Of a stretch of DNA of 64,000 bases, positions 8,582-17,236 are shown in pieces. The DNA comes from Streptomyces tuirus (GTDB lineage Bacteria > Actinomycetota > Actinomycetes > Streptomycetales > Streptomycetaceae). Below the pieces are notes generated by a model. It made no database searches and was not told where the DNA came from. It was given only the letters and a program-made list of their open reading frames with translations. The DNA lies in assembly GCF_014701095.1 (NCBI RefSeq), contig NZ_AP023439.1, forward strand, positions 7,490,001 to 7,554,000, given 5' to 3'. The number at the start of each line of letters is the position of its first letter. Position 1 is the stretch's first letter. The position numbers were made by a program, and so were the translations under genes.

Positions 8582-9541
8582 TCAGGCGCTCCGCAGCCGT
8601 ACCGTCGTCCCGTTCGATCCCGTCCGCACCTGCACGGTGTCGCAGAGCATCCCGACCCCCCAGAGTCCGAAGCCCGAGTCCACCGCGGACTCGGGCGGCT
8701 GCCAGCTGATGAACTCCTCGGGCTGCCAGTTGCCGGAGTCGGTGATCTCGCAGATCAGGCCGTCGTCGGGCCAGGTGCGCAGCGTCACCGGGGCGTCGCC
8801 GTGGCGGATCGCGTTGGTGGCCACCTCGGTCACGGCGACGAGCAGGTTGTGCAGCGCGTCGGCCGACAGCCCGCAGCGCTTCGCCTGGTCGGCGACGAAC
8901 GCCCGGACGGCGTGCAGTTCGGTGGGAAGAACGCGCATCGTCGCGGCCGACTGCGGGGAAGAGGCGAGAGGCAGCCGGTCGAGGTCGCGGACGAAATCCT
9001 CGGGTTCCCGGTACTGCGGGTTGTCCCGCAGTACGGCACCCTCCAGGATCTTCGGGTGGGTCTGGCGTACGAGTGCGATGGCGTCGGACGACAGGACCGC
9101 GGTGTTGTAGCAGCAGCGACTGCGCAAGGGCACGTCGGCGAAGCTCAGGTTGAAGATCGAGTCGTAGCGCACCCACTCGATCGCGTCCCGGTACCGGCTC
9201 CAGTCGTCCGACGCCACCACCCACGCCGGGCGTGGACCGAGCGACTTGGCGACGGCGTTCATCGCGGCCATGGCCCGGACGGGGTTCGTGTAGACGTCCG
9301 CGGGATCGATGAACTGCACGGCCTGGGCGTCCTGCCCGAGCGAGTCGCGCAGCGCCTCGGCCTCGTGGCCCGGTGTCACCACGAACGTCGGGGCGCCGGC
9401 TTCGATGCCCTCGCGGACGTGGGGAAGTGTGCCCGCGAGGAACTCCCGCTCGTCGCCGTAGAGCAGCGCCTGGTGCCGGACCGTGTGGTCGCCCCGCCGG
9501 CCGTCGGCCACCGGCTGATCGGCACGTGTCCCGGTCGTCAT
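8582..9541 (-). CDS. MEDS-domain protein with HATPase (anti-sigma kinase-like) domain
   Basis: This 319-aa cytoplasmic protein has two parts. The N-terminal half (about residues 20-180) is a MEDS (DcmR-type sensory) domain containing HQALLYGDEREFLAGTLPHV. The C-terminal third is an RsbW/SpoIIAB-like ATPase with NLLVAVTEVATNAIRHGD (N box) and GFGLWGVGMLCDTV (G box region). It would bind ATP and probably acts in partner switching as an anti-sigma or anti-anti-sigma kinase. The start is set at the ATG that overlaps the stop of the upstream STAS gene by 4 bp (ATGA), so the pair is translationally coupled. Its sensory ligand is unknown. Confidence 0.85.
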   Translation of the reverse strand: MTTGTRADQPVADGRRGDHTVRHQALLYGDEREFLAGTLPHVREGIEAGAPTFVVTPGHEAEALRDSLGQDAQAVQFIDPADVYTNPVRAMAAMNAVAKSLGPRPAWVVASDDWSRYRDAIEWVRYDSIFNLSFADVPLRSRCCYNTAVLSSDAIALVRQTHPKILEGAVLRDNPQYREPEDFVRDLDRLPLASSPQSAATMRVLPTELHAVRAFVADQAKRCGLSADALHNLLVAVTEVATNAIRHGDAPVTLRTWPDDGLICEITDSGNWQPEEFISWQPPESAVDSGFGLWGVGMLCDTVQVRTGSNGTTVRLRSA

Positions 9542-9882
9542 GAAGTCCCCCTCTGCCCCTGCACGAGCCCCGGCAGGCGTTCCCAACCCACTGTCTCGAT
9601 GAGGTTCCCCACCGCGGGCGACAGATTGTCCAGGACGAGCCGGAGGGCGCCACCGCGGCTTTCCACGAAGCTCGTCAGCAGGCTGAGCGCGCCGAGGTCG
9701 ATGAAGGTCAGCCCGGCCAGGTCGAGCCGGACGTCACCCTCCTCGGCCACGTGCGAGGACAGCGCCTCGGAGAGCTCGCCGTGCCGCGTCGCGTCGAGTT
9801 CACCGGCCAGCCGGAGGCCGGGCGGATCGTCGGTCGGGGTGATCCGCAGAATGCGGTCTTCGCTCGGTGCTATGACTTCCAT
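9538..9882 (-). CDS. STAS-domain protein (anti-sigma factor antagonist-like)
   Basis: This 114-aa protein has a single STAS fold, with RLAGELDATRHGELSEAL and LDLAGLTFIDLGALSLLTSF. In SpoIIAA-type antagonists the second segment reads DSSG, and its second Ser is phosphorylated. Here it is D-L-G-A, so the phosphoacceptor is missing. The protein may bind its partner constitutively or serve as a scaffold. The start chosen is the internal ATG preceded by AGGT, because the 22 residues of upstream open frame do not resemble the family. The stop overlaps the start of the MEDS/HATPase gene. A conserved GGTATAGCGGCGGTA motif lies 68 bp upstream. Confidence 0.8.
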   Translation of the reverse strand: MEVIAPSEDRILRITPTDDPPGLRLAGELDATRHGELSEALSSHVAEEGDVRLDLAGLTFIDLGALSLLTSFVESRGGALRLVLDNLSPAVGNLIETVGWERLPGLVQGQRGTS

Positions 9883-9949
9883 GAGACCTGCCGAGTCCGG
9901 GGACGGAAATCTTGAAATCCTGCAGTCCTGACCGACTGTGCACGCCACC

Positions 9950-9964
9950 GGTATAGCGGCGGTA
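9950..9964 (-). promoter_or_regulatory. Shared 15-bp motif, copy 1 (upstream of STAS/MEDS pair)
   Basis: GGTATAGCGGCGGTA is one of three near-identical 15-mers, each upstream of a minus-strand regulatory gene. Read on the minus strand it contains TATACC, a plausible -10 hexamer. The promoter or operator role is inferred. Confidence 0.5.
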
Positions 9965-10026
9965 GACCAGTCGCACGCGCGGGCCCGTGAGCACCGATGT
10001 CCGGCACCCCCGCAGCCCGGCTCCCG

Positions 10027-13011
10027 TCACAGCGGCGGCGGTCCGACGGTGTCCGGGCCGATCCGCAGGCTGAGACAGGCGGGGAAGAACGCGCTCCACG
10101 CGTGGCCGCGCCAGCCGACGTACGTCGTGAGGTGTCCTCCGCCGAGGGTCCCGGCGCGTTCCAGATACTCATGTGCCTCCTGGTTCCTGCCCTGTTCGAA
10201 GCAGAGGGCGCTGATCTCGTGGAGGGCGAAGCTCTGCAGGCTGCTGTCACCGAACTCCCGCGCGTGCTGGAAACTCTCCTCGAAGCAGGTCAGGGCGTCC
10301 TCGACGCGGCCCAGACCGCGGTAGGCACGGCCGAGGTCGCCCAGGCCGGTCACCTGGGCCGCACGGTCGCCGGCCTCGTGCGCCAGGTCGAGTTGCCGGG
10401 TCTGCAGGGCCACGGACTCCTCGTACGACTGGATCTCCGTCAGGGCGTCCGCGAGGTTGTGCAGGGAGCGCCGTTCGCCCTCGCGGTCGCCTGTCTCACG
10501 CCAGATGACGAGCGCCGATTCCAGGCACTGCCGCATCCTGTCGAACTGGCGGTGCAGCCAGTACACCGCCGACAGGTTGTGCAGCGCCCAGGCCTCACTC
10601 TCCCGGTCGCCGAGACGCCGGGCGGTACGCACGGCGGCCTCGCCCAGGGTCCACAACTCCCGGGCGCGGGCGTACGGGTAGAGGTACCACTGCAGCAATT
10701 CCGTCAGCCGCACAGCGAGGCGCGCCGTCGAGTCGGACTGCGTGAGCGCGTCCAGGACGGTGGCCATCAGGTTCGCGCGCTCGGTGACCAGCCATGCCTC
10801 GGCCTCCCTCTGGTCCCTGATGCGCGCCGTCGGGAGACCCGGCGTGCCGGCCAGGCCCGCGGGCACGTGATCCTGCGCGCGACGGTCGAAGTAGGACGGC
10901 ACCTCCAGGAAGGCCACGGCCTGCTGCGTGGCGGCGAGATAGAAACGAAGTACGCGCTCCAGAGCCCGTTCGCGCTCCGCCCCGGGCTCCTCCGCCCACA
11001 CCTGCTCACGTGCGAACAGGCGGAGCAGGTCGTGCATCTGGTAGCGGGCCGGAGCGGGGCTGTTCAGCAGATGCGCGTCCACCAGCCGTTCGAGCGCGTC
11101 CTCGGCCGGACCGGTCGACACGCCGAGCAGGGCGGCCGCCGCCGGCAGACTCATGCTGGACCCCGGCACGACCCCGAGGAGCCGGAAGGCACGGGCCGCG
11201 GCCTGGTCGGTGGGATGGTCGCCGTGGCAGATGGCGTGATAGCTCGCGTGGAAGCTGGCCCGTACCGACACGTCGCCGACACGGATCTCGTCGAGCCGTC
11301 CCTGGGCGTCGGTCAGCCGCTCGACGAACGCGCTCAGGGGCCAGCTGGGACGGGCGGCCAGCCTGGCCCCGACGATCCTCAGGGCCAGGGGGAGGCCGCC
11401 GCACATCCTGATGATCGCGTCCGCCGCCTCCGCGTCGGCGGCCACCCGCTCCGGGCCGAGGAGCCGTTCCAGCAGTTCCATCGCCTGGTCGTGGAAGAGG
11501 ACGCCGAGGTGGAGGTGTGTGGCGCCCTCCAGGGCGGTGAGCATCTCGCGGCTGGTGATCAGTACGGCGCAGCCAGGACCGGCGGGGAGCAGCGGGCGGA
11601 CCTGCTCCACACCGGCGGCGTTGTCGAGCACCACGAGGATGCGGCGGTCGGCGACCATGGAGCGGAACGTGGCGGCCGCCTCGTCGGGGTGGGTGGGGAT
11701 GGCCACTTGCGGCAGCCCCAGCGTGCTGAGGAACCGGCCGAGCACGTCACCCGGTTCCAGGGGCGTCAGGCCGACGGTGGCTCCGTGCAGATCGACATAG
11801 AACTGGCCGTCCGGGAAGCGGTCGGCGAGCTGATGGGCCGTGTGGATCGCCAGAGCCGACTTGCCCACGCCACCGGTCCCGTCGATCGCGGCGATCGCCA
11901 CATGCCCGTCGTCGGCGCGGTCCAGCACCTTGCGCAGTACGGAGCTCTCGCCGGCGCGGCCGATGAAGGCGCTGCCGACGTGGGGGAGTTCCCGGGGGAC
12001 CAGGGCGGGTATGCCTGCCGCGGTCTCCGTACCGCCGGCGGGCGCGCGGTCCTGCCGGGTACGGTCCGGGCGGGCGCGGCCGGACGGAGCGGGGTCGGAC
12101 GGAGCGGGGTCGGTTTCGGGGGCACGGCCGGCTGGTCCGCGAGCGGTGACGGGCTCGGGGACGGGCCCGGTCCTGGATTCAGCCCGGGCTTCCGGCTTGG
12201 GTCCGGGTTCGGGCCCGGGCTCGGGTCCCAGAAGCAGGGACGCGTCGGCGGTGAGGATCCGCTGGTGGAGCTGCTGGAGGGACGGACCCGGTTCGATGCC
12301 CAGTTCCTCGGCCAGACGGTGGCGCAGTTGCCGGTAGGCGGCCAGGGCGTCCGCCTGCCGGCCCGACCGGTACAGCGCCAGCATGAACTGGCCCCGCAGG
12401 GCTTCCCGGAGCGGATGTTCGGCGATCAGTGCCTCGAGTTCGTCCAGCACGGCCTCATGGTGGCCGAGCCGCAGCCGCGCTTCGATACGTAACTCCCGCG
12501 CCTGCGTATGACTCGCCGTCAACCGCGAGGCCTCCGCCTCCAGGGCGGGTGTCGGCGGCACGTCGGCGAACGGAACGTCGCGCCACAGGTCCAGCGCCTC
12601 GTCGAGCAGGGCGGCGGCTGCGGCGGCCGCATCGGCCGAGTTCCGGCCGAGTTCCTGTCCGCCCCGCTTCACCAGTTCGACGAACCGGTGGGAGTCGACC
12701 TCGTCCGGTGCCACGACGAGCCGGTACCCGTGGGCGCGGTAACCGTGCACATGCGTCACCAGCAGCTCACCCGACTCGTCGCCCAGCGCGCGCCGTACCC
12801 GCGAGACATAGCCCTGCAGCAGCTTGTTCACGCTCTGCGGAGGCCGGGCGCCCCATAGTTCCGCGATCAGCCGGTCGGTGGACACCAGCTGGTTCGCGTC
12901 GCAGAGGAGCACCGCCAGGAGCATCCGCCACTTGGCCGGGGCGAGGGGAACCTCCTGACCGTCGCGCAGGAGCTGGAGCGGCCCAAGTATCCGATACCGC
13001 ATGTCACGCAC
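10027..13011 (-). CDS. AfsR-type SARP regulator with NB-ARC and TPR domains
   Basis: This 994-aa transcriptional regulator starts MRDMRYRILGPLQLL with an OmpR-type DNA-binding winged helix (about residues 4-95), followed by a bacterial transcriptional activation domain (about 100-250). A Pro/Glu-rich linker with EPGPEPGPKPEA repeats leads to an NB-ARC ATPase with Walker A GTGGVGKSALAIHT. The C-terminal 300 residues are tetratricopeptide repeats, for example SLHNLADALTEIQSYEES. The layout and length match AfsR, which integrates signals to switch on antibiotic and peptide clusters. The GTG start is chosen; an ATG 9 bp downstream is equally possible. Its target is not evident, but the peptide locus at 16.8-23 kb has its own SARP. 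Confidence 0.9.
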   Translation of the reverse strand: MRDMRYRILGPLQLLRDGQEVPLAPAKWRMLLAVLLCDANQLVSTDRLIAELWGARPPQSVNKLLQGYVSRVRRALGDESGELLVTHVHGYRAHGYRLVVAPDEVDSHRFVELVKRGGQELGRNSADAAAAAAALLDEALDLWRDVPFADVPPTPALEAEASRLTASHTQARELRIEARLRLGHHEAVLDELEALIAEHPLREALRGQFMLALYRSGRQADALAAYRQLRHRLAEELGIEPGPSLQQLHQRILTADASLLLGPEPGPEPGPKPEARAESRTGPVPEPVTARGPAGRAPETDPAPSDPAPSGRARPDRTRQDRAPAGGTETAAGIPALVPRELPHVGSAFIGRAGESSVLRKVLDRADDGHVAIAAIDGTGGVGKSALAIHTAHQLADRFPDGQFYVDLHGATVGLTPLEPGDVLGRFLSTLGLPQVAIPTHPDEAAATFRSMVADRRILVVLDNAAGVEQVRPLLPAGPGCAVLITSREMLTALEGATHLHLGVLFHDQAMELLERLLGPERVAADAEAADAIIRMCGGLPLALRIVGARLAARPSWPLSAFVERLTDAQGRLDEIRVGDVSVRASFHASYHAICHGDHPTDQAAARAFRLLGVVPGSSMSLPAAAALLGVSTGPAEDALERLVDAHLLNSPAPARYQMHDLLRLFAREQVWAEEPGAERERALERVLRFYLAATQQAVAFLEVPSYFDRRAQDHVPAGLAGTPGLPTARIRDQREAEAWLVTERANLMATVLDALTQSDSTARLAVRLTELLQWYLYPYARARELWTLGEAAVRTARRLGDRESEAWALHNLSAVYWLHRQFDRMRQCLESALVIWRETGDREGERRSLHNLADALTEIQSYEESVALQTRQLDLAHEAGDRAAQVTGLGDLGRAYRGLGRVEDALTCFEESFQHAREFGDSSLQSFALHEISALCFEQGRNQEAHEYLERAGTLGGGHLTTYVGWRGHAWSAFFPACLSLRIGPDTVGPPPL

Positions 13012-13228
13012 CGTACGCCGTCACCCGGTCCGGCAGGGTCGGACGCACGCCGGTCGCGCGGCAGGACGCGGGCGCCGGCCGAGTGATCGGGCCTGGCCAA
13101 CCATGTGGTGTCCCTCTCCTGGGCGACGGTGACGCGGAACGCGCGGATCACGGATTCTCGGCTCGAACTCCCTTGAGAGGCAAGACCGCACGCGTACTCG
13201 CGTGAACTCTACGACGGCGTCGGAGGCC

Positions 13229-13480
13229 TTAGGAACCTTTGCGGCCTCCAAGGCCTTCAAGGCCTGCGAGCCCCTTGAGACCTGCGACGAAGGCCTGCCA
13301 CTGTTCCCCGGGGAACCTGAGCACCGGCCCGTCGGGAACCTTGCTGTCGCGCACGTCGATGGCGGGCGCGTCGACGGTGTGGGCGTCGAGGGCGTGGGCG
13401 CCGTCCGCCACCTCGACACAATTGCCGCCGTTTCCCATGCTGTAGCTGCTCTTGCGCCAGGGCCGTTCAGTGGAATGCAC
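13229..13480 (-). CDS. DUF397 protein
   Basis: This 83-aa protein shows the DUF397 core WRKSSYSMGNGGNCVEVA followed by VRDSKVPDGPVLRFP. DUF397 proteins are small acidic partners of Scr1/WhiJ-type HTH regulators in actinomycetes. The HTH gene is immediately upstream and overlaps it by 14 bp, so they are co-translated. The C-terminus is an unusual Gly/Leu repeat, LKGLAGLEGLGGRKG. Confidence 0.9.
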   Translation of the reverse strand: MHSTERPWRKSSYSMGNGGNCVEVADGAHALDAHTVDAPAIDVRDSKVPDGPVLRFPGEQWQAFVAGLKGLAGLEGLGGRKGS

Positions 13481-14693
13481 GGTCCAATTCCTCTTTCATA
13501 TCGCGTATCAGAACCCGTGAGTCGTCCCGGGAGAGTGCCTCGGACTGGATCAGGTTGAAAGCCAGCTTGTGCTGCTGGATCTGGGCGGGGTCGACGGTTG
13601 TCTGCCCGCCGATGAACGTCTCCCCGTACAGGACGTCCGTGCCTTCACGGAATCCCATGAGGCGGAAGGGCGTCATGCCGCCGGGGTGTTGCCGGACGTT
13701 GAACGGGATGACTTGGAGGTGGACCTTGGGCAGGTCGGCGCGCTCCAGGAGATGCCCGAGCTGCTCGCTCATGACGCGACTCCCGCCGATGCAGCGGCGC
13801 AGGACGCCTTCGTCGAGGGTCACCATGACCTGGGGTGGTTCGGCTCTGGTGAGGATGCGCTGCCGGTCGATACGGGCGGCCACGAACTGCTCGATCCGCA
13901 GTTTCGGGGCGACCGGGTGGGCGGCGGTGAAAATGGCGCGCGCGTACGCCTCTGTCTGCAACAGGCCGGGAATGGCAACGGACTCGAATTCCTGGATGAA
14001 GCCGGCTCGCTGTTCCAGCTCGATGACATGCCAGAACCAGTCCGGATATGCGGACCGGATGAGCAACGGCCACAGTTTCACCAGCGTGCCATCGGCACCC
14101 AGGAGCCGGTCCGCCCGTTGAGCGAAGTCGTACGACGGCATCTGCTGGGCATTCTCGATGCGTCCGGCCGTCGTCTCGGTGCAGTCCACGGAATCGGCGA
14201 ACTCCGCCTGGGTGAGTCCGACGGTGAGCCGGTACCGCCGGACCTCACGACCGAACCGGGACAGCAGTGACGAGATGCTCTCCGCGGACGCCGCCGACGT
14301 CTCGCCCCCCTGCACCGCGACGAGCGGCCGACCGCCGTGGGACAGCCAGGCAACTGTTCCGTCCGGTCCGGGTGCGGCCCACGCGACGGGCGTACGGCTC
14401 CACGACGGCTCCGTCCCCGTCGTCCCGGCGTGTGCCGTCCCGGCGTGTGTCGTCCCGGCGTCCGTCGTCGCGGCGGAGACGCGGCTGAGCAGACCCCAGG
14501 CGTAGACGTCCGGGCCGACTGCGGCGGCCAGCGCCGCCTCGATGCAGGCGCGTGCGCTGTCCTCGGTCACGCAGGTACCGCACGGCCCGTGCTGATGCCG
14601 GCTGTTGGAGACGTGGTGGATGTCCCACCGGTAGAGGCTTCCGTCCGGCCGGTCGGACGCACCCTGGCCGTTGTCGTTCATCACGCCGGTCAC
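13467..14693 (-). CDS. Scr1-family HTH regulator (XRE fold plus DUF5753)
   Basis: This 408-aa regulator has an XRE helix-turn-helix at about residues 145-200 (VGLTQAEFADSVDCTETTAGRIE). A DUF5753 domain follows, containing IPGLLQTEAYARAIF and IPFNVRQHPGGMTPF. The first ~130 residues are an unusual extension with DAGTTHAGTAHAGTTG repeats. Proteins of this type pair with DUF397 partners and control development or secondary metabolism. The GTG start is supported by AGGAGG 6 nt upstream. A GGTATACCGGCGGTA motif lies 71 bp upstream. The next gene upstream encodes an ATP-binding anti-sigma-like protein, completing a familiar trio. Confidence 0.88.
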   Translation of the reverse strand: MTGVMNDNGQGASDRPDGSLYRWDIHHVSNSRHQHGPCGTCVTEDSARACIEAALAAAVGPDVYAWGLLSRVSAATTDAGTTHAGTAHAGTTGTEPSWSRTPVAWAAPGPDGTVAWLSHGGRPLVAVQGGETSAASAESISSLLSRFGREVRRYRLTVGLTQAEFADSVDCTETTAGRIENAQQMPSYDFAQRADRLLGADGTLVKLWPLLIRSAYPDWFWHVIELEQRAGFIQEFESVAIPGLLQTEAYARAIFTAAHPVAPKLRIEQFVAARIDRQRILTRAEPPQVMVTLDEGVLRRCIGGSRVMSEQLGHLLERADLPKVHLQVIPFNVRQHPGGMTPFRLMGFREGTDVLYGETFIGGQTTVDPAQIQQHKLAFNLIQSEALSRDDSRVLIRDMKEELDRAFH

Positions 14694-15020
14694 TGGTCCT
14701 CCTCAAGACCGCCTGCGGAGGCGGCGATTACCCGTTCACCGTGCCTGTGAGCGGGAGAGCAGCGGTATACCGGCGGTAGGAACCGGTAGGCCCGGTGCCC
14801 GGGAGCAAGGACCGGACGGGGTTCCGGCCGAGTCCTGGCGGTACTGGGGCGGCATCCCTCACCCGCCCCGGACTCAGGCTCCACCGCTCGCTCTTGCCTT
14901 CTACCGCCGCTCTGGCGAGGAAAGACTCACCGAGCGACGGAAGGCTCAACGGGGCGAGGCGGAGGCGGTCCGGGCGGTAGGGGCGGTCCGGGCGGTGGGG
15001 CGGTCGGGGCAACGAAACAA
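14694..15020. other. Intergenic region
   Basis: No gene is supportable here. The region contains the second copy of the 15-bp motif and GC-rich direct repeats (gcggtccgg units near 14965-15000). Confidence 0.5.
14764..14778 (-). promoter_or_regulatory. Shared 15-bp motif, copy 2 (upstream of the Scr1-like gene)
   Basis: GGTATACCGGCGGTA differs from copy 1 at one position. It lies 71 bp upstream of the GTG start of the Scr1-family gene. Confidence 0.55.
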
Positions 15021-15638
15021 TCAGGGGTGCAGAGGCGGCCGTGGTGGCTGGACGGCGCCGTCGAGAGCGAGAGTGCACCACGTGGTCTTCCCCCTGTGGG
15101 ACTCCTGCCGCGACCCCCAGGCGGACGCGAAGGCCTGCACCAGGAACATCCCGCGCCCCTGCTCCTCCTCAAGCCCCGGCTGCCGGACCGTGGGGCGTAC
15201 CGGGGAGGCGTCGGTGACCTCGAGCAGCAGTCTGTCGCCGACGTGCACGAGGTTCACCGTGATCAGCGCGTCCGGCCCGTGCCTGACAGCGTTTCCCAGG
15301 AGCTCGCTGGCGAGCAGCACGCTGTCGTCGATGACGGGAGACGGGCAGCCCCACGCACAGAGGGCTGTACGCACGGCCTCGCGGACTCTGCCCACCTCGG
15401 CCGGCACCGGGTGGACGTGCAGGTGCAGGTGCCTGCCGAAGGCGAGGTTGCAGTCCGAACAGGGGAGGCTGCGTCTGCTCGCCGTGACCGGGTCGGCGCC
15501 TCCGGCCCTGCGCGGCAGTACGTCGTCGCGGTCACCACGGACGACGGGCACGTCGGCCCAGTCCTCGAGCGGCTCATGGTCCAGAGGTGCGGGACAGGGG
15601 CGGCGGGCTGCGTGGGAGCGCGGATCAATACCTGTCAT
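15021..15638 (-). CDS. ATP-binding anti-sigma-like protein (HATPase_c_2)
   Basis: This 205-aa protein has an RsbW-like ATPase domain in its second half. The N box is DDSVLLASELLGNAVRHGPD, and the G box region is RGMFLVQAFASAWG. The N-terminal ~80 residues include CSDCNLAFGRHLHLHVHPVP, a possible metal site. In Streptomyces such proteins commonly accompany Scr1-type HTH and DUF397 genes. An ATG at 15638 (MTGIDPR) is chosen over an open extension of 25 residues. The third copy of the 15-bp motif lies about 190 bp upstream. Confidence 0.8.
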   Translation of the reverse strand: MTGIDPRSHAARRPCPAPLDHEPLEDWADVPVVRGDRDDVLPRRAGGADPVTASRRSLPCSDCNLAFGRHLHLHVHPVPAEVGRVREAVRTALCAWGCPSPVIDDSVLLASELLGNAVRHGPDALITVNLVHVGDRLLLEVTDASPVRPTVRQPGLEEEQGRGMFLVQAFASAWGSRQESHRGKTTWCTLALDGAVQPPRPPLHP

Positions 15639-16067
15639 ATCGGGTCCATGTGCCGGGGCTGGATGAGAGAGGGTCTGTCTGACGTCCGCATGGTCGACCG
15701 CCCGGGGCCGCATGGACCGTGCGGGTCACTTCGTGCGTTCCCAGTCATGGAAGCCCCTCCCCATCGAGGTGCCGCTCACCGGCAGCTTGTACCCGGGCAC
15801 CTTGCAGCACGTGAGGAGAGCGGTGGTATATCGGCAGTAAGCGGCCAACTCCTGGACGGTCCTGTTACCGCCGGATACATCGCGTCTCAACGACAACTCC
15901 CCTGGACACAGGACAACTCCCGCACTCAAAGGAAATGTCGACCACCTCCCCAACTCCACGTCCCTCACCACCTTGGCTCCCGGGTGCCCTCCGGGCGTGC
16001 AACCTGGTTGCAACCAAGCGGCGGTTGGGTCGATCCGGAGGCCCCTGCCACCGGCCGATCGCCGCAG
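15639..16067. other. Intergenic region
   Basis: No supportable gene lies in this 429-bp stretch. It contains the third copy of the shared motif at 15825-15839. Confidence 0.45.
15825..15839 (-). promoter_or_regulatory. Shared 15-bp motif, copy 3
   Basis: GGTATATCGGCAGTA matches the other two copies at 13 of 15 positions. It lies upstream of the minus-strand ATP-binding protein. Confidence 0.45.
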
Positions 16068-16811
16068 ATGACCTCCCGGTCCTTGTGGGCGCTGCTGAGA
16101 GAGGCCTTCCCAGATGCCTCCTCCGCCCAGTGCACGGTGACTGCTCACCGGCTGCTGAAGGAAGTGCTGCGGCCGACGCTCGACGCAAGTGACGCTATGC
16201 AACTGCGCCGAGAGAGCACTCTGGCCCTCCACGCCGGCACCAAGCCGCCGACCGACGAGCGCGAGCATCTCCGCAATCAGTGGATCGTCGAGTCGGTGCT
16301 CGGTCGGGTCGTCGTGCCACTAGCCGATCAACGCAACCGGCTCGCGGCCGCTGTCGATGACGTGCGCGCCCTTCATCCAGCGATCCCGGGCGGGAAGTGC
16401 CCCACCTGCGAGGTCCTGTCCCCGTGCCCGACGCTGCAGGCAGTGGGAGGCGGCGATGACGGAGTACGAGACGTACGGTGGTACCCCAGTGCTTGCTGGC
16501 GTGCGGGCGGGAGTGACTTCGCTGATCACAGAGTGCTGGTCGCCGCGGCGGCCCCAGCATTTTCACCGACTGCAAGATCTGTCAGAGCGGTCGCCCCAGG
16601 GGCAGCAGGGCATCCTCTGGCAGACCGTCCTTCAGGACCGGCAAGCGTCTCTGGGGGTCCCGAAGGACGCCGCCGCCGTCCCCCGGCAGCGGGTGCGGGG
16701 CAACGGCTGAGCGGCCTCCGGACGAACAGCGCGCCGATCGGGCCGCGGACGGCGCGTCCGCGGCCCGATCGCCATGTCACCGTCAGGCCGACGGTCGGCA
16801 GGGCGAGCTGA
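16068..16811 (+). CDS. Possible hypothetical protein, perhaps decayed
   Basis: From the ATG at 16068 the frame reads MTSRSLWALLREAFPDASSA and later LGRVVVPLADQRNRL and CPTCEVLSPCPTLQAV. The last is a CxxC-x6-C ending that resembles the tail of small Streptomyces proteins. After about 16455 the frame loses any sense of a protein and runs on to 16811. A second short frame (16457-16710, MTEYETYGG) with a GGAGG site overlaps it. I cannot assign a function. This could be a real gene that has lost its stop codon, or chance. Confidence 0.3.
   Translation: MTSRSLWALLREAFPDASSAQCTVTAHRLLKEVLRPTLDASDAMQLRRESTLALHAGTKPPTDEREHLRNQWIVESVLGRVVVPLADQRNRLAAAVDDVRALHPAIPGGKCPTCEVLSPCPTLQAVGGGDDGVRDVRWYPSACWRAGGSDFADHRVLVAAAAPAFSPTARSVRAVAPGAAGHPLADRPSGPASVSGGPEGRRRRPPAAGAGQRLSGLRTNSAPIGPRTARPRPDRHVTVRPTVGRAS
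16735..16771 (-). terminator. Strong terminator after peptide gene 1
   Basis: A perfect 16-bp stem (CGATCGGGCCGCGGAC with its complement) around a 5-nt loop lies 12 bp downstream of the minus-strand peptide stop codon. Confidence 0.85.
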
Positions 16812-16989
16812 GGTAGCAGGTGCCGCAGGAGGTGTAGCCACCGACCACATGGCAGGTCTGCCGGTAGTAGAAGCTGTTGCGCTGGCTGCAGTAGCAGATC
16901 TTCTGGAAGGTGGTGTCCGCCTGAGCCACGGCCTTGGGCACGAGCCTGCCCAGAATCTTGTCGCCCATCGTCCCCATGAATCCCATCAT
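16783..16989 (-). CDS. Small six-cysteine precursor peptide 1
   Basis: This 68-aa peptide has a leader of about 26 residues (ILGRLVPKAVAQADT) and a core with the pattern CYC-x11-C-HVVGG-x-TSCGxC-x5-C. It shares leader and core with the 65-aa peptide at 22793-22990. Identical stretches include VPKA, ADT, CYC, CHVVGG and TSCG. The leader is not hydrophobic but contains A-x-A before the core, which could suit the adjacent S26 peptidase. Six cysteines and the neighbouring MauD/MauE-like redox genes suggest a disulfide-stapled secreted product. The ATG pair is preceded by AAAGGAAA, and a perfect terminator follows. Its function (bacteriocin, signal or other) is unknown. Confidence 0.85.
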   Translation of the reverse strand: MMGFMGTMGDKILGRLVPKAVAQADTTFQKICYCSQRNSFYYRQTCHVVGGYTSCGTCYLSSPCRPSA

Positions 16990-17236
16990 TGCCGTTTCCT
17001 TTCGAGTACGCACTGCCGGAAAGAAGCAGATTCGACCGTAGCAACGGCAGATACGGCGCTTCGTACAGTTCGGATACAGCGAGCGGAAGGGGCCGGTCCG
17101 CAAACCGTGTCCAGCGAACCGCCCGATACACCCATAGACACCCAACTTCCACGCGAGTTGCAAAGGGGGCGAGCAGGGCGCGACGCACCCCCGGGTCTGC
17201 CGCGCGGGGGCAAGAAGAAATACATTGACAGGCAAT

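Noticed and set aside
9997..12492. 831-aa plus-strand frame opposite the AfsR-like gene
   Set aside because: The minus strand encodes a clear DNA-binding/BTAD/NB-ARC/TPR protein. The plus frame is its complement.
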